The translations under genes were made by a program, and so were the position numbers. A stretch of 48,308 nucleotides of DNA from Thermoplasmatales archaeon (GTDB taxonomy: Archaea; Thermoplasmatota; Thermoplasmata; Methanomassiliicoccales; Methanomethylophilaceae): contig JAAYZC010000030.1 in the NCBI GenBank assembly GCA_012515075.1, positions 1 through 48,308 on the forward strand, written 5' to 3'. The notes beneath the pieces are model-generated. The model ran no database searches. It was not told the DNA's origin and saw only the letters and a list, made by a program, of their open reading frames with translations. This document shows positions 1 through 8,466 of this stretch, piece by piece; position 1 is the stretch's first letter; each line of letters begins with the position of its first letter.

Positions 1-116
1 AACTGGTGGCCAGGATACTGAATCCAGACATATTCGGAGACATAACCATGAGCAAATTCATAGGCAGCGACTACAGGGACTACCTCACGTACACCAAGGA
101 ACTGGGATTCCAATGA
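1..116 (+). CDS. C-terminal end of a probable corrinoid/iron ABC transporter substrate-binding protein (partial)
   Basis: An open frame enters from the left edge (first full codon at 3) and stops at TGA 114-116. It gives 37 residues that include PDIFGDITMSKFIGSDYRDY and end in ELGFQ. This resembles the C-terminal tail of periplasmic-binding (TroA/BtuF-like) proteins. The identification rests mainly on position: the stop overlaps the ATG of the downstream permease gene by 4 nt, and a BtuD-like ATPase gene follows, giving the usual binding protein-permease-ATPase order. Too little is present to see the signal peptide or ligand site, so the substrate cannot be read. Corrinoid is inferred from the cobalamin genes that follow. 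Confidence 0.6.
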   Translation, partial: LVARILNPDIFGDITMSKFIGSDYRDYLTYTKELGFQ

Positions 117-3073
117 GGCAGGCGGGTTCAAGGGCCGCGGTCCTGCTGGTGCTGTCTGTTCTGGTGTTCTCATCCGCGGGTGCCGCCGGGGTCGGATCGT
201 CCGGGGACCCCGGGGACTCGGACATGGTCCTCTTCGACTACGGTGACGGAAGTACGGTGTGGACGGAGGCGCAGATCCGCGCCGGCGACACAGTGGACAC
301 CATGCTGCGCCGAACCGCCGCATCCTCCGGGGTGGGTTACGCCAGCTCGGAGGGCACGATAACCGTAGACGGCATCACCTCCTCGACCATCGGAGGGTCA
401 TCGGAGGGAGGCTCGTTCGTGGATTCCGGGACGACGGGCGTGACCGTTTCCTGCGGGTGGAGGGTATACCTCTGGTCGGAGGCGTCCGGATCGTGGTCGG
501 AGGCGGGGTCGATATACGGGGAATGCACACCCGGTTCCTATGCGCTAGGGTTCTACCCCGAAGGGATAACGCCGGTGGAGACTCCGGACTGCCAGGACTC
601 CTGGGTCATGGTCAGGGGTGACTCCGCGCAGTCGGGGGCTCAGACCGTCGGCGAGCGCTCCGAGGAGGAGGCCGCCGTCAAATGGACCGACACCAGAGGC
701 GGTGTGAGCGGGGTGTGCTCGGCCGTGCTCAGCGCCCAGGACAGGGTCTTCGTCAAGTTCGGCACCAGCTCCGGCATGAGCTCCCAGAGCACGGTCGCCG
801 CGCTCAGGTGCTACACGATGGACGGGGAGCTGCAGTGGTCCTTCGAATTCCCGGGCATACTGTACTTCGAGACATCGACCCCTCTAATCGTCGGGGACAG
901 CATATACGTCCCTTCCGGGTGCGGATACGTGTTCAAGATCCCCTGGAAGGTCGGACCCGGGGAGGACAACGAGAACGTCACCACTTTCGGGGGGGCCCCC
1001 TACAACTCCCTGGACATAGAGTCCGGGGAGGGTTCCATACCTTTGGACACCGGTGCAGAGCTGACAGGCACGACGTACAGCACCGGCCCCGCCAGTCCGG
1101 TCTACAGCTCCGGAGGGGTGTACCTCATGTCCTCCAACGGGATGGTGTACTGCTTCGACACCGACCTCAACCTCGTATGGTCCTACCAGCTGGGCGGGCA
1201 CACATACTATCTGTCCCCGACCGTGACCGACGGCTATGTGTTCTGCGGGGCTCTGGACGGGTGCCTGTACGTGCTCGACGGGTCCTCTGGGGACCTGGTG
1301 GATATGGATAAGGTCTACACGAGGACGATAAGGGACAAGGAGTACGGCCTGGTGTCCGCCCCCTCGGTGATAAGCAACGGGTCCGGTCTCATCCTGATGT
1401 TCTCGGTCAGCGACGGAAGGGGCATGAACTCTCTGGTGGGCGGCGTCTCAATCTACACCTTCGAGGGCGGGTCTCTGGAGCGCAGGTACCTGAACACGGA
1501 GGACTTCGGTATCGTCTCCAACTACATGGTGGCCGTCTCCAACGAAGGGTTCGAGGGAGCTTATTTCGCCGCTTCCGGCGGCCTATACAGGATAAGCTCA
1601 GCCGGCAGCGCCTCCCTGATGAACGGTTCTATCGAGGAGGTGCATGCAGCCCCCGTCCTGGTCGACGGGGAGCGCATATACCTGGCGGCCTACGGTTCCC
1701 GGTCCGAGAACTACGTGTCGGACCTGGAAGGCAACATATTGTCGGTGTTCGAGCGCCCCTCGAATGTAGACAACTACAACATGAGCCCGGTGACGGTGAT
1801 CGGTAGCTGGACGTTCGTGGGCAACGACTCGGGAATGTACGCCATATACGGCTCCTTCCCGGAATCCGTGCCCGGCGGCGGATTCCCCCTGTGGATCCTG
1901 GCAGCCGCCGTAGCGCTGATCGTAGCCGGGTTGTATCTGGCGATGAAATACGTCCTCCGCATAGAGTGCCCCCTGGGATTCATAAGGCAGAATCTCAGGG
2001 CTTACACGCATCCGGGTGAAGGCTCCCACAACGCGAAGAGCAAGCGCCGCCTGGTGCTGGTGCTGGCGGCAGGGTCGGCGATAGCGTTCGGGATATTCAC
2101 GGCCAGCCTTTCGGTGGGGTCCACCGCGGTGTTCTCCTTCACTGACACCTATTCGATACTGTTCTCCGCGATCTCGAAGGGAGGCCAGGATCTTACGGAG
2201 CCGGAGATACTGGTGTATTATTCCAGGCTTCCGCGCACCATGGCGGCGTTCGCGGTGGGCATCGGGCTCTCCGTGGCCGGCGCCGTCTACCAGGCCATAA
2301 TAAGGAACCCTCTGGTCGACCCCTACATTATGGGAGTGTCCTCCGGGGCGGGCACTGCGGCTATAGCCGTGATAGCCTTCGATTTCACCTTCTTCGGCAT
2401 CTTCGCTCCCAACGACATGTACCTGACGGCGTTCGCGGCCATCGCAGGGGGCCTGATAGCGTTCTTCGCCACGATGTTCATAGCCGAGAGGGCGGGCGGG
2501 TCTTCGGTGAACTACGTCCTGGCAGGAGTGGTGGTGGGCCTGGCGTTCTCGGCCGTCCAGACGCTGATGCTGTCCATGGCGGGCCACCAGGTCACCGGCG
2601 CGCTGTCCTGGCTGTTCGGATCGTTCTCCAACATATCCTGGAGCCAGGTCTGGGTCGTGCTGGTCCCGGCCCTTTTCCTGTCCCTGGTGCCTCTGGTATG
2701 GGCCAAGGAGCTGAACCTGGTCCTGCTGGGGGAGGACCAGGCCATGCAGATGGGGCTCAACGTGAGGAGGTTCAACAGATTCATGCTGATCCTCGCGTCG
2801 GTGCTAACCGCGATATGCGTGGCGTTCGTCGGCATAATCGGTTTCGTGGGGCTGGTCATACCCCACCTCTGCCGTATGATCCTGGGAGGGGACCATAGGC
2901 TGGTGCTGCCCGCATCCATAGTCCTGGGCAGCGCGCTGATGATGCTGGCGGACTTCGCATCCAGGACGATGATGACTGGCATAGAGCTTCCGGTAGGTGC
3001 GATCACCACTGTGATAGGCGTGCCCGTATTCGCATACCTGCTGGTCAGGAGGGGGAAGATGTATGACGGATGA
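113..3073 (+). CDS. Fusion protein: secreted DUF4430-like domain + PQQ-like beta-propeller + BtuC/FecCD-type permease
   Basis: 986 residues in three parts. Residues 1-25 are a signal peptide or anchor. About 38-160 contain a pattern like the DUF4430/transcobalamin-like fold (GDTVDTMLRR, then VDGI, then GWRVYLW). About 160-585 hold repeated blades of PQQ-like propeller type, such as LVWSYQLGG and GCLYVLDGSSGDLV. A membrane helix lies at about 591-611. Residues 645-986 form a full-size FecCD permease with RLPR, YQAIIRNPLVDP, the SSGAG turn and FVGLVIPH. The permease part would move corrinoid (or Fe-siderophore) across the membrane with the ATPase encoded next, which overlaps this gene by 11 nt. 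The large extracytoplasmic part is unusual for this family and may capture or sense ligand; that is inference. The reading frame is continuous through the junction. The permease call is firm, the DUF4430 assignment moderate. Confidence 0.85.
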   Translation: MRQAGSRAAVLLVLSVLVFSSAGAAGVGSSGDPGDSDMVLFDYGDGSTVWTEAQIRAGDTVDTMLRRTAASSGVGYASSEGTITVDGITSSTIGGSSEGGSFVDSGTTGVTVSCGWRVYLWSEASGSWSEAGSIYGECTPGSYALGFYPEGITPVETPDCQDSWVMVRGDSAQSGAQTVGERSEEEAAVKWTDTRGGVSGVCSAVLSAQDRVFVKFGTSSGMSSQSTVAALRCYTMDGELQWSFEFPGILYFETSTPLIVGDSIYVPSGCGYVFKIPWKVGPGEDNENVTTFGGAPYNSLDIESGEGSIPLDTGAELTGTTYSTGPASPVYSSGGVYLMSSNGMVYCFDTDLNLVWSYQLGGHTYYLSPTVTDGYVFCGALDGCLYVLDGSSGDLVDMDKVYTRTIRDKEYGLVSAPSVISNGSGLILMFSVSDGRGMNSLVGGVSIYTFEGGSLERRYLNTEDFGIVSNYMVAVSNEGFEGAYFAASGGLYRISSAGSASLMNGSIEEVHAAPVLVDGERIYLAAYGSRSENYVSDLEGNILSVFERPSNVDNYNMSPVTVIGSWTFVGNDSGMYAIYGSFPESVPGGGFPLWILAAAVALIVAGLYLAMKYVLRIECPLGFIRQNLRAYTHPGEGSHNAKSKRRLVLVLAAGSAIAFGIFTASLSVGSTAVFSFTDTYSILFSAISKGGQDLTEPEILVYYSRLPRTMAAFAVGIGLSVAGAVYQAIIRNPLVDPYIMGVSSGAGTAAIAVIAFDFTFFGIFAPNDMYLTAFAAIAGGLIAFFATMFIAERAGGSSVNYVLAGVVVGLAFSAVQTLMLSMAGHQVTGALSWLFGSFSNISWSQVWVVLVPALFLSLVPLVWAKELNLVLLGEDQAMQMGLNVRRFNRFMLILASVLTAICVAFVGIIGFVGLVIPHLCRMILGGDHRLVLPASIVLGSALMMLADFASRTMMTGIELPVGAITTVIGVPVFAYLLVRRGKMYDG

Positions 3074-3869
3074 AACGCCGCTTCTGGAGCTAAGGAATGT
3101 GAACAAGTACTACGAGGACGGATACCATGCCGTCCGGAACGTGTCCTACAGCGTCGGCGCCGGGCTGCTGGTCGGCCTCATAGGGCCCAACGGCTGCGGG
3201 AAGAGCACCATGATGAAGTGCATAAACAGGATGCACGGGACCTCCTCCGGCGACATACTCATCGACGGGGAGACCGTCCTAGACAAGAAGGCGTCTCAGG
3301 TCGCCAGGATGGTCTCCAACGTGCCCGCGGAGCTGCGGGTGAGCTTCGGTCTGACGGTTTACGAGACCGTGATGCTGGGCAGATACCCCTTCCTGCAGAA
3401 CATATGGTGGGAGTCCGAGCGGGACGAGACCGAGGTGGTGGACGCTCTCAGGAAGTTCGGGGTCCTGCATCTGCAGGACCGCCCTCTGAATCTGCTGTCC
3501 TCGGGTGAGCGCCAGCGCGTGCTCATCGCCAAGGCCTATGTCCAGGACCCGCGGCTCATGCTCGTGGACGAGCCCACCTCCCACCTGGATATGAAGTACA
3601 AGCTGGACGTCATGGAGTACCTCAGCGCCATGGTCAAGAAGGACATGACCGTCCTTGTGGCCGAGCACGACATATCCCTCATGGCCAGATACTGCGACCT
3701 CTGCATAATCATGAAGAAGGGGGGGATCGTCGGGATCGGAAAGCCCAAGGAGGTTATAACCCCGGAGCTGATCGAGGACGTGTACGGGGTCAGCGCCTCG
3801 GTGGGTTTCGACAGCGAGGGGGAGCTGTTCGTCCTGCCCAAGAGATACCGCACCGGGAGCAAGCTCTGA
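3063..3869 (+). CDS. ABC transporter ATP-binding protein, BtuD/FecE type
   Basis: 268 residues, the usual size for the ATPase of a corrinoid or iron-chelate importer. Walker A is GPNGCGKST (41-49), the signature is LSSGE (145-149), Walker B is LMLVDE (165-170) and the H-loop His is 202. It should power the permease encoded just upstream, whose 3' end it overlaps by 11 nt. One oddity: where the family normally has a Q-loop glutamine in a VPQE-like context, this protein reads VPAE (87-90), so the residue expected to contact Mg and water is Ala89. Cobalamin rather than iron as substrate is inferred from the neighbours. Confidence 0.9.
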   Translation: MTDETPLLELRNVNKYYEDGYHAVRNVSYSVGAGLLVGLIGPNGCGKSTMMKCINRMHGTSSGDILIDGETVLDKKASQVARMVSNVPAELRVSFGLTVYETVMLGRYPFLQNIWWESERDETEVVDALRKFGVLHLQDRPLNLLSSGERQRVLIAKAYVQDPRLMLVDEPTSHLDMKYKLDVMEYLSAMVKKDMTVLVAEHDISLMARYCDLCIIMKKGGIVGIGKPKEVITPELIEDVYGVSASVGFDSEGELFVLPKRYRTGSKL

Positions 3870-3885
3870 GCGAGGGGCATGTATG

Positions 3886-3912
3886 GATGGATAATCCATC
3901 ATTATTTAATCA
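3886..3912 (+). promoter_or_regulatory. Promoter of the cobD-cobY operon with an upstream palindrome
   Basis: A TATA-like TATTTAAT (about 3903-3910) is centred 29 nt before the ATG at 3935, predicting a leaderless or nearly leaderless mRNA. Directly upstream is a perfect 15-nt palindrome, GATGGAT-A-ATCCATC (3886-3900), in the place where a BRE or regulator site would sit. Confidence 0.5.
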
Positions 3913-3934
3913 TCTTCATCCATCACCCGGCAGT

Positions 3935-5053
3935 ATGAAGGTCGAAGAACTGACGAGAGATGCGCTGAAGGACCTTCCCAAGACCGTCCACGGCGGACAG
4001 GCTTGGAGACTGGGCGAGGCAGAGGATTACAGCCATAATCTGAACCCCTTCGGCCCTCCCGATTTCCTCAGGGAGGCGGTCCTTTCGGCGGTCGGAGAGG
4101 TCGGTCACTATCCGGACGACTCCTGTGAACTCCCCAGAAGGACGGTGGCGGAGCATTTCGGAGTGGGTCCCGAGAATGTCATCATAGGCTCGGGCTCCTC
4201 GGACATAATACGCTGTTTCCCCAACACCTTCCTGGGTCCCGGGGACCGTGCGATAATATCCCGTCCGTCCTTCGCGGAGTACTCACAACAGTGCAGGATC
4301 GCAGGGGCAGAGATACTCTGGAACGACATATCCGAGGAGGACGGTCTCCGCATAAACCGCCGCAGGCTCACCTCCCTCATGGAGATGGGGGCCAAGGCTC
4401 TGTACATATGCAACCCCAACAACCCCACCGGACGCATCGAGCCCAGGGAGAAGATACTGGACATAGCCCGGGAATGCGAGGACCGCGGAATGCTCCTTTT
4501 CCTGGACGAGACGCTGCTGGAGCTGGTGCACGGATACGAGGACATAACCTGCGCCGGTCTGGTTGAGGAGCAGGGAAACATACTGGTTGCAGGTTCCCTC
4601 ACCAAATCCTTCGCCATACCCGGGATAAGGATAGGGTTCGGGATAGCCTCGGAGGCCATGATCCGCGAGATGGAGAAGGTCAGGATGACCTGGAACGTGG
4701 GTCAGGTCGAGCAGGACGTCCTGGTGTCTCTTGTGGGGCAGCACATGGACTATGTGCGCAGGGCCGCGGAGATGATGCATTCGGAGTCCCGCAGGATGCA
4801 CGACGAGCTCACCGCCCTCGGGTTCCCCCTGGACGGCGTGGCGGACGGTTTCTTCTATTTCACCTCCCTGAGGTCTCTGGGCGTCAAGTGCGCCGAGTTC
4901 CAGAGGAGGATGCTCGAACACGGCATAATGGTCAGGGACTGCGCCTCCTTCGGAACACCCTTCGAGTGGTACGTACGCTTCAGTGTCAAGGACCGGGAGC
5001 GCAACGACGCCTTCATAAGGGCGGTGGGAGAGGTAATGAAGGGCCTGAAGTGA
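3935..5053 (+). CDS. cobD: Class I/II PLP aminotransferase-fold enzyme, probable L-threonine-phosphate decarboxylase CobD
   Basis: 372 residues of the HisC/CobD fold-type I PLP family. Visible are CNPNNPTG (159-166), Asp191, which pairs with the pyridine nitrogen, and the Schiff-base Lys224 in SLTKSF followed by GIRIGFG. CobD makes (R)-1-amino-2-propanol phosphate for the nucleotide loop of cobamides. That role is inferred because the next gene is cbiB, whose product uses this compound, and because a separate hisC lies in the his cluster at 34462-35523. The ATG at 3935 is chosen over an upstream ATG at 3887 because the TATA box lies between them. HisC-like aminotransferase activity is the alternative. 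Confidence 0.8.
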   Translation: MKVEELTRDALKDLPKTVHGGQAWRLGEAEDYSHNLNPFGPPDFLREAVLSAVGEVGHYPDDSCELPRRTVAEHFGVGPENVIIGSGSSDIIRCFPNTFLGPGDRAIISRPSFAEYSQQCRIAGAEILWNDISEEDGLRINRRRLTSLMEMGAKALYICNPNNPTGRIEPREKILDIARECEDRGMLLFLDETLLELVHGYEDITCAGLVEEQGNILVAGSLTKSFAIPGIRIGFGIASEAMIREMEKVRMTWNVGQVEQDVLVSLVGQHMDYVRRAAEMMHSESRRMHDELTALGFPLDGVADGFFYFTSLRSLGVKCAEFQRRMLEHGIMVRDCASFGTPFEWYVRFSVKDRERNDAFIRAVGEVMKGLK

Positions 5054-5057
5054 TCCC

Positions 5058-6053
5058 ATGGAGCTATGGATCGATGCGGCACTGATAGTACTGGGGGCTC
5101 TGCTCATAGACGCCATCATAGGGGACCTGCCGAACGCAGTGCACCCTCTGAGATGGATGGGGAACATCCTCGGCTGGCTGGACAGGCGCATCAGGCGCGG
5201 GGGCAGGACGGCGACCCGTCTGAAAGGGTTCCTCTCCTTCCTGCTGGTGGTGTTCCTATTCGGATCCGCGGCCTTCCTCGTGCTATCGGGGGTGCGCATC
5301 TACCTCGGTGAGATCGCATGGATCATCGTCTCCGCGTTCCTCCTCAAGATAACGTTCGCGGTCTTCTCGTTCAGGCGCCACTGCAGGCCGATCAAGAGGG
5401 ATCTCGAGAACGGCGACACCGCCGCCGCGGCGGCGAAGGTGCAGATGATAGTGAGCCGCAGGACGGAGGGGATGGACTCCGAGCATATAGCCTCATCCTG
5501 CTGCGAGACCATATCCGAGAACTTCGCCGACAGCGTGGTTTCACCGATGTTCTTCAACGGCATACTGGGCCTTCCGGGGGCGATAGTGTTCAGGTGCTCC
5601 AATCTGATGGATGCCATGTGGGGGTATCTGAACGACAAGTACGGAGACCTCGGGTTCTTCCCAGCCCGTTTCGACGACGTCCTGGGGTACCTCACCTCTC
5701 GCATATCCCCCGCCTTCCTGGCCCTGGCGGCCGTGCTCATGCGCATGGACTGGAGGGCGGCCATACCGGCGGCCAGGGCCGATCACGGCAAGACGCCCAG
5801 CCCCAACAGCGGCTGGCCGATGACCGCCGCCGCCGCGGTCCTGGGTATAAGCATGGAGAAGAAGGACGTTTACGTCATGGGCACGGGCCCGCTGCCGACC
5901 CCGGAGGACATATCAAGATGCTACCGCCTGGTCGAGCTGTCCTCCGTGCTGTTCATAATAATGGCGGGGCTGCCGCTGTTCTGCCTGCTGGGGGTACATG
6001 TTCAACTGTACGTCGAGGGCGCTTACGCCCTGGTATGGGGGCTGCTGCCATGA
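5058..6053 (+). CDS. cbiB: Adenosylcobinamide-phosphate synthase CbiB
   Basis: 331 residues, a polytopic membrane protein. Family hallmarks in order are HPLRWMG near the N-terminus, ETISENFADSVVSP, NLMDAMWGY, FFPARFDDVLGY and the loop DHGKTPSPNSGWPMTAAAA. CbiB joins adenosylcobyric acid to aminopropanol (phosphate), closing the side chain that will carry the lower ligand. The gene begins 4 nt after cobD and its stop overlaps the cbiZ start as ATGA, so translation is probably coupled. Confidence 0.95.
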   Translation: MELWIDAALIVLGALLIDAIIGDLPNAVHPLRWMGNILGWLDRRIRRGGRTATRLKGFLSFLLVVFLFGSAAFLVLSGVRIYLGEIAWIIVSAFLLKITFAVFSFRRHCRPIKRDLENGDTAAAAAKVQMIVSRRTEGMDSEHIASSCCETISENFADSVVSPMFFNGILGLPGAIVFRCSNLMDAMWGYLNDKYGDLGFFPARFDDVLGYLTSRISPAFLALAAVLMRMDWRAAIPAARADHGKTPSPNSGWPMTAAAAVLGISMEKKDVYVMGTGPLPTPEDISRCYRLVELSSVLFIIMAGLPLFCLLGVHVQLYVEGAYALVWGLLP

Positions 6054-7144
6054 TGACGGAGATACTGGAACACAGTGGGCTTCCTGTCGCAGTCATCAGG
6101 CTGGAGGAGATGATGGAGGTTCTGAGCTCAGCCGTTCTCGGCGGAGGCCACGGGATAACCGACACCCTGTTCATAATGGAGGTGGAGAAGGACTACATGC
6201 ACGAGGACCCCATGGGGCACATACGCTCCGTCAGGGACGACCTGGGACTCCCCCCGTACTCCGTGGGTTTCATGACCGCCGCCGAGGTGAGGCACGTGTT
6301 CTCGGTGGCGGAGACCGTCTTTGAAGGTGTGAGGACGGAGGCCGCCGCGACCGCCGGTCTAAGCAACCAGGTGGTCGCCGGAGAGGTGCTGGATAACTGG
6401 GAGGAGAGGCACAGGCTGTCGCTCGAGAGATCCGCCAGGCTCCTCGCGGGAACCATCAACATAATCGGGGTGTCCCCGTCCGCGCTGACCGATGCGGCCA
6501 AGATGAACATATTCATAGCCATGACGGAGGCCAAGACGGCGGCGCTGAACTCCCTCGGGTACAGCGAGACCGGCACCACCTCGGACTCCATGGCGATAGT
6601 GTCCCCGCCAGGCTCCGACCGCGTGTCCTACTCCGGTACGGGAACACCGCTGGGGATATCCATGGCCCGCTCGGTAAGGGACGCCGTGCGCTCCTCTCTG
6701 GTCAGACGCGGAGACTTCCCCGTGCCCGGGACCTTCATGGACGGCCTGAGGTCCCACGGGGTGACGGAGTATGATATCCTCTCCATCGTCAGAGAGGGCG
6801 ATCCGCGCGTCACAAGGAAAGAGTTCGACGCCGTGTTGGACGGGATGATCCGCGACCGTGACGTGTCGGCCCTGACGCAGGCCCTGCTCGAGATGCACAG
6901 GCTCGACCTGCTGGGGTGCACCTACGGCTCGGGGGACTACCCAACCCATTTAACCTCGCATATCATACTCGGTTCGCAGCTGGCCCGTGCGATCGCAGGA
7001 GAGGGGGCGGAGGAGCGCTTCCTCCGCCTGGCCGAAGGGCCCCGCAGAATCCGGAGCCAAGATGGATACCTGGGGGCCGCAGTCTGCGGACTGGCCGCCG
7101 GAATGATGACCAAGATGTCCGAGGGGACAATACACGAAAGGTGA
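6050..7144 (+). CDS. cbiZ: Adenosylcobinamide amidohydrolase CbiZ
   Basis: 364 residues. The CbiZ core is seen in TAGLSNQVVAGE, GTINIIGVSPSALTDAA, MTEAKTAALNSLG and GTTSDSMAIV. The enzyme cleaves the aminopropanol side chain from adenosylcobinamide to give adenosylcobyric acid, a known archaeal salvage step that lets imported cobinamides or foreign cobamides be rebuilt by CbiB. That fits the upstream corrinoid importer. ATG at 6050 overlaps the cbiB stop (ATGA); a second ATG follows at 6053. The region after about residue 210 may be a second domain, since archaeal CbiZ proteins can be longer than the core, but I could not assign it. Confidence 0.88.
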   Translation: MMTEILEHSGLPVAVIRLEEMMEVLSSAVLGGGHGITDTLFIMEVEKDYMHEDPMGHIRSVRDDLGLPPYSVGFMTAAEVRHVFSVAETVFEGVRTEAAATAGLSNQVVAGEVLDNWEERHRLSLERSARLLAGTINIIGVSPSALTDAAKMNIFIAMTEAKTAALNSLGYSETGTTSDSMAIVSPPGSDRVSYSGTGTPLGISMARSVRDAVRSSLVRRGDFPVPGTFMDGLRSHGVTEYDILSIVREGDPRVTRKEFDAVLDGMIRDRDVSALTQALLEMHRLDLLGCTYGSGDYPTHLTSHIILGSQLARAIAGEGAEERFLRLAEGPRRIRSQDGYLGAAVCGLAAGMMTKMSEGTIHER

Positions 7145-7148
7145 GCAA

Positions 7149-8456
7149 ATGGCAGATGAGAACAGCGAGAAGAAGCACGATTGGAAGGCACCGGGTGAGC
7201 CTGAGCAGTCCGAAGACACGAATGCCGAGGAGAACCGTCAGGAGCCGAAGCCCAGATCGGCGTTCTGGGACAAGGTCCCCATGAAGCCCGCTGGCGAAGG
7301 GGTTGCCACCTCCGCACCGGAGACGGACAGGTCTGCCCAGTCCGACTGGAAGGAGCCCCCCAAGACGGAGGCGAGGCCGATCCCCGCCTTCAGGGAGGTG
7401 CACCCCGCCCCCGAGCCTCAGCCCGCGATTCAGAGCGTGCCAGAGGCTCCGATGGAGGAGACGGAACCCTCACCGCAGCCCGCGATCCAGGAGGTGCCCG
7501 CTCCTTCTCCCGAGCCCGTAATCCCCGCGTATCCCGAACCCGCTCCGATGCCCGGACCGGAAGCGGCTTATACCGAAGGGCAGGAGCACCGTGCCGGGGA
7601 GGGCAAGACCGGACCCGCTTCCATCACCGAGGGGATCACATCCAAGAGCATGATGGCGGCAATCAAGGGAATGGTGTCCTTCTTCACCATAATACCTCTG
7701 GATGTGAACGAAGACGAGATGGATGCCATGGACAGGAACATGCACTTCGCGCCGGTTATAGGATTCCTCGTGGGTCTGGTCGTCATGGCCGCGGCGGGAA
7801 TACTGGTGCTCGCGGGATTCGGGACCATAACCGCCGTGGCGGTCTCGCTGGCACTCCTGCTGATGCTCACCAAGTTCCTTCACTTCGACGGCCTGGTGGA
7901 TTTCGGGGACGGCATGATAGCCTCCGGCAGCACGGAGAAGCGCGTGCATGCCATGAAGGACAGCTCCATGGGCGCGGGCGGATTCGGAGTGGCACTCACG
8001 ATCACCCTGATATCTTTCGCGGCATTCGTCGACATGGGGCTGTTCTTCCTGGCCCTGGTCTGGCCGGTCGAGGTTCTCACCCGGAACGCCATGGTGGCCG
8101 CGGCGGCCTTCGGTGAGCCGGGTAGCGGCATGGCGGGCAGGCAGGTGAGCTTCACCAGCACGAAGTCGATGATGATATCCACGATCGTGGCCGTGATACT
8201 TGCCGTCGTGGCCGTGGTAGTGTCCGTGATCATGATGGCGGCCGTAGGCGGATTCGTCGCGAACCCCCTGCTGGTCAGATACATCGCGGTCGTCATAGTG
8301 ATGGCCGTGATATCCGTGGCGGTCGGCTGGGGAATGGCTAAGATCGCCAACAAGGGTTTCGGCATGGTCAACGGCGATGTGCTGGGGGCCACCAACGAGA
8401 TCTCCCGTGCCGCGATGCTACTGGTTTCCATGCTGATGCTGGCGCTTATGTTCTGA
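7149..8456 (+). CDS. cobS: Adenosylcobinamide-GDP ribazoletransferase CobS with a long disordered N-terminal tail
   Basis: 435 residues, versus about 250 for ordinary CobS. Residues about 165-435 are the membrane enzyme that joins adenosylcobinamide-GDP with alpha-ribazole(-phosphate). They contain FLHFDGLVDFGDGM, HAMKDSSMGAGGFG and several hydrophobic helices. Residues 1-165 are charged and rich in Pro and Glu, predicted disordered. They carry a repeated DWK.P motif (HDWKAPGEP and SDWKEPPKT) and a repeated PQPAIQ.VP motif. The tail is in frame with no internal break and begins 4 nt after cbiZ. Its role is unknown; it may dock other late-pathway enzymes at the membrane, which is inference. 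Confidence 0.9.
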   Translation: MADENSEKKHDWKAPGEPEQSEDTNAEENRQEPKPRSAFWDKVPMKPAGEGVATSAPETDRSAQSDWKEPPKTEARPIPAFREVHPAPEPQPAIQSVPEAPMEETEPSPQPAIQEVPAPSPEPVIPAYPEPAPMPGPEAAYTEGQEHRAGEGKTGPASITEGITSKSMMAAIKGMVSFFTIIPLDVNEDEMDAMDRNMHFAPVIGFLVGLVVMAAAGILVLAGFGTITAVAVSLALLLMLTKFLHFDGLVDFGDGMIASGSTEKRVHAMKDSSMGAGGFGVALTITLISFAAFVDMGLFFLALVWPVEVLTRNAMVAAAAFGEPGSGMAGRQVSFTSTKSMMISTIVAVILAVVAVVVSVIMMAAVGGFVANPLLVRYIAVVIVMAVISVAVGWGMAKIANKGFGMVNGDVLGATNEISRAAMLLVSMLMLALMF

Positions 8457-8466
8457 GGGCGATGCG

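Noticed and set aside
1598-2587. Long open frame on the minus strand opposite the permease fusion
   Set aside because: Long antisense frames are common here because of high GC. The translation has no recognizable family and the plus strand encodes a clear FecCD permease over the same bases. The same applies to other long opposite-strand frames, for example opposite carB and hemL.
3887-3934. ATG 3887 as start of the cobD-like gene
   Set aside because: The TATA box at 3903-3910 lies downstream of it, and the palindrome and AT-rich promoter would be coding. ATG 3935 fits promoter spacing and family length.
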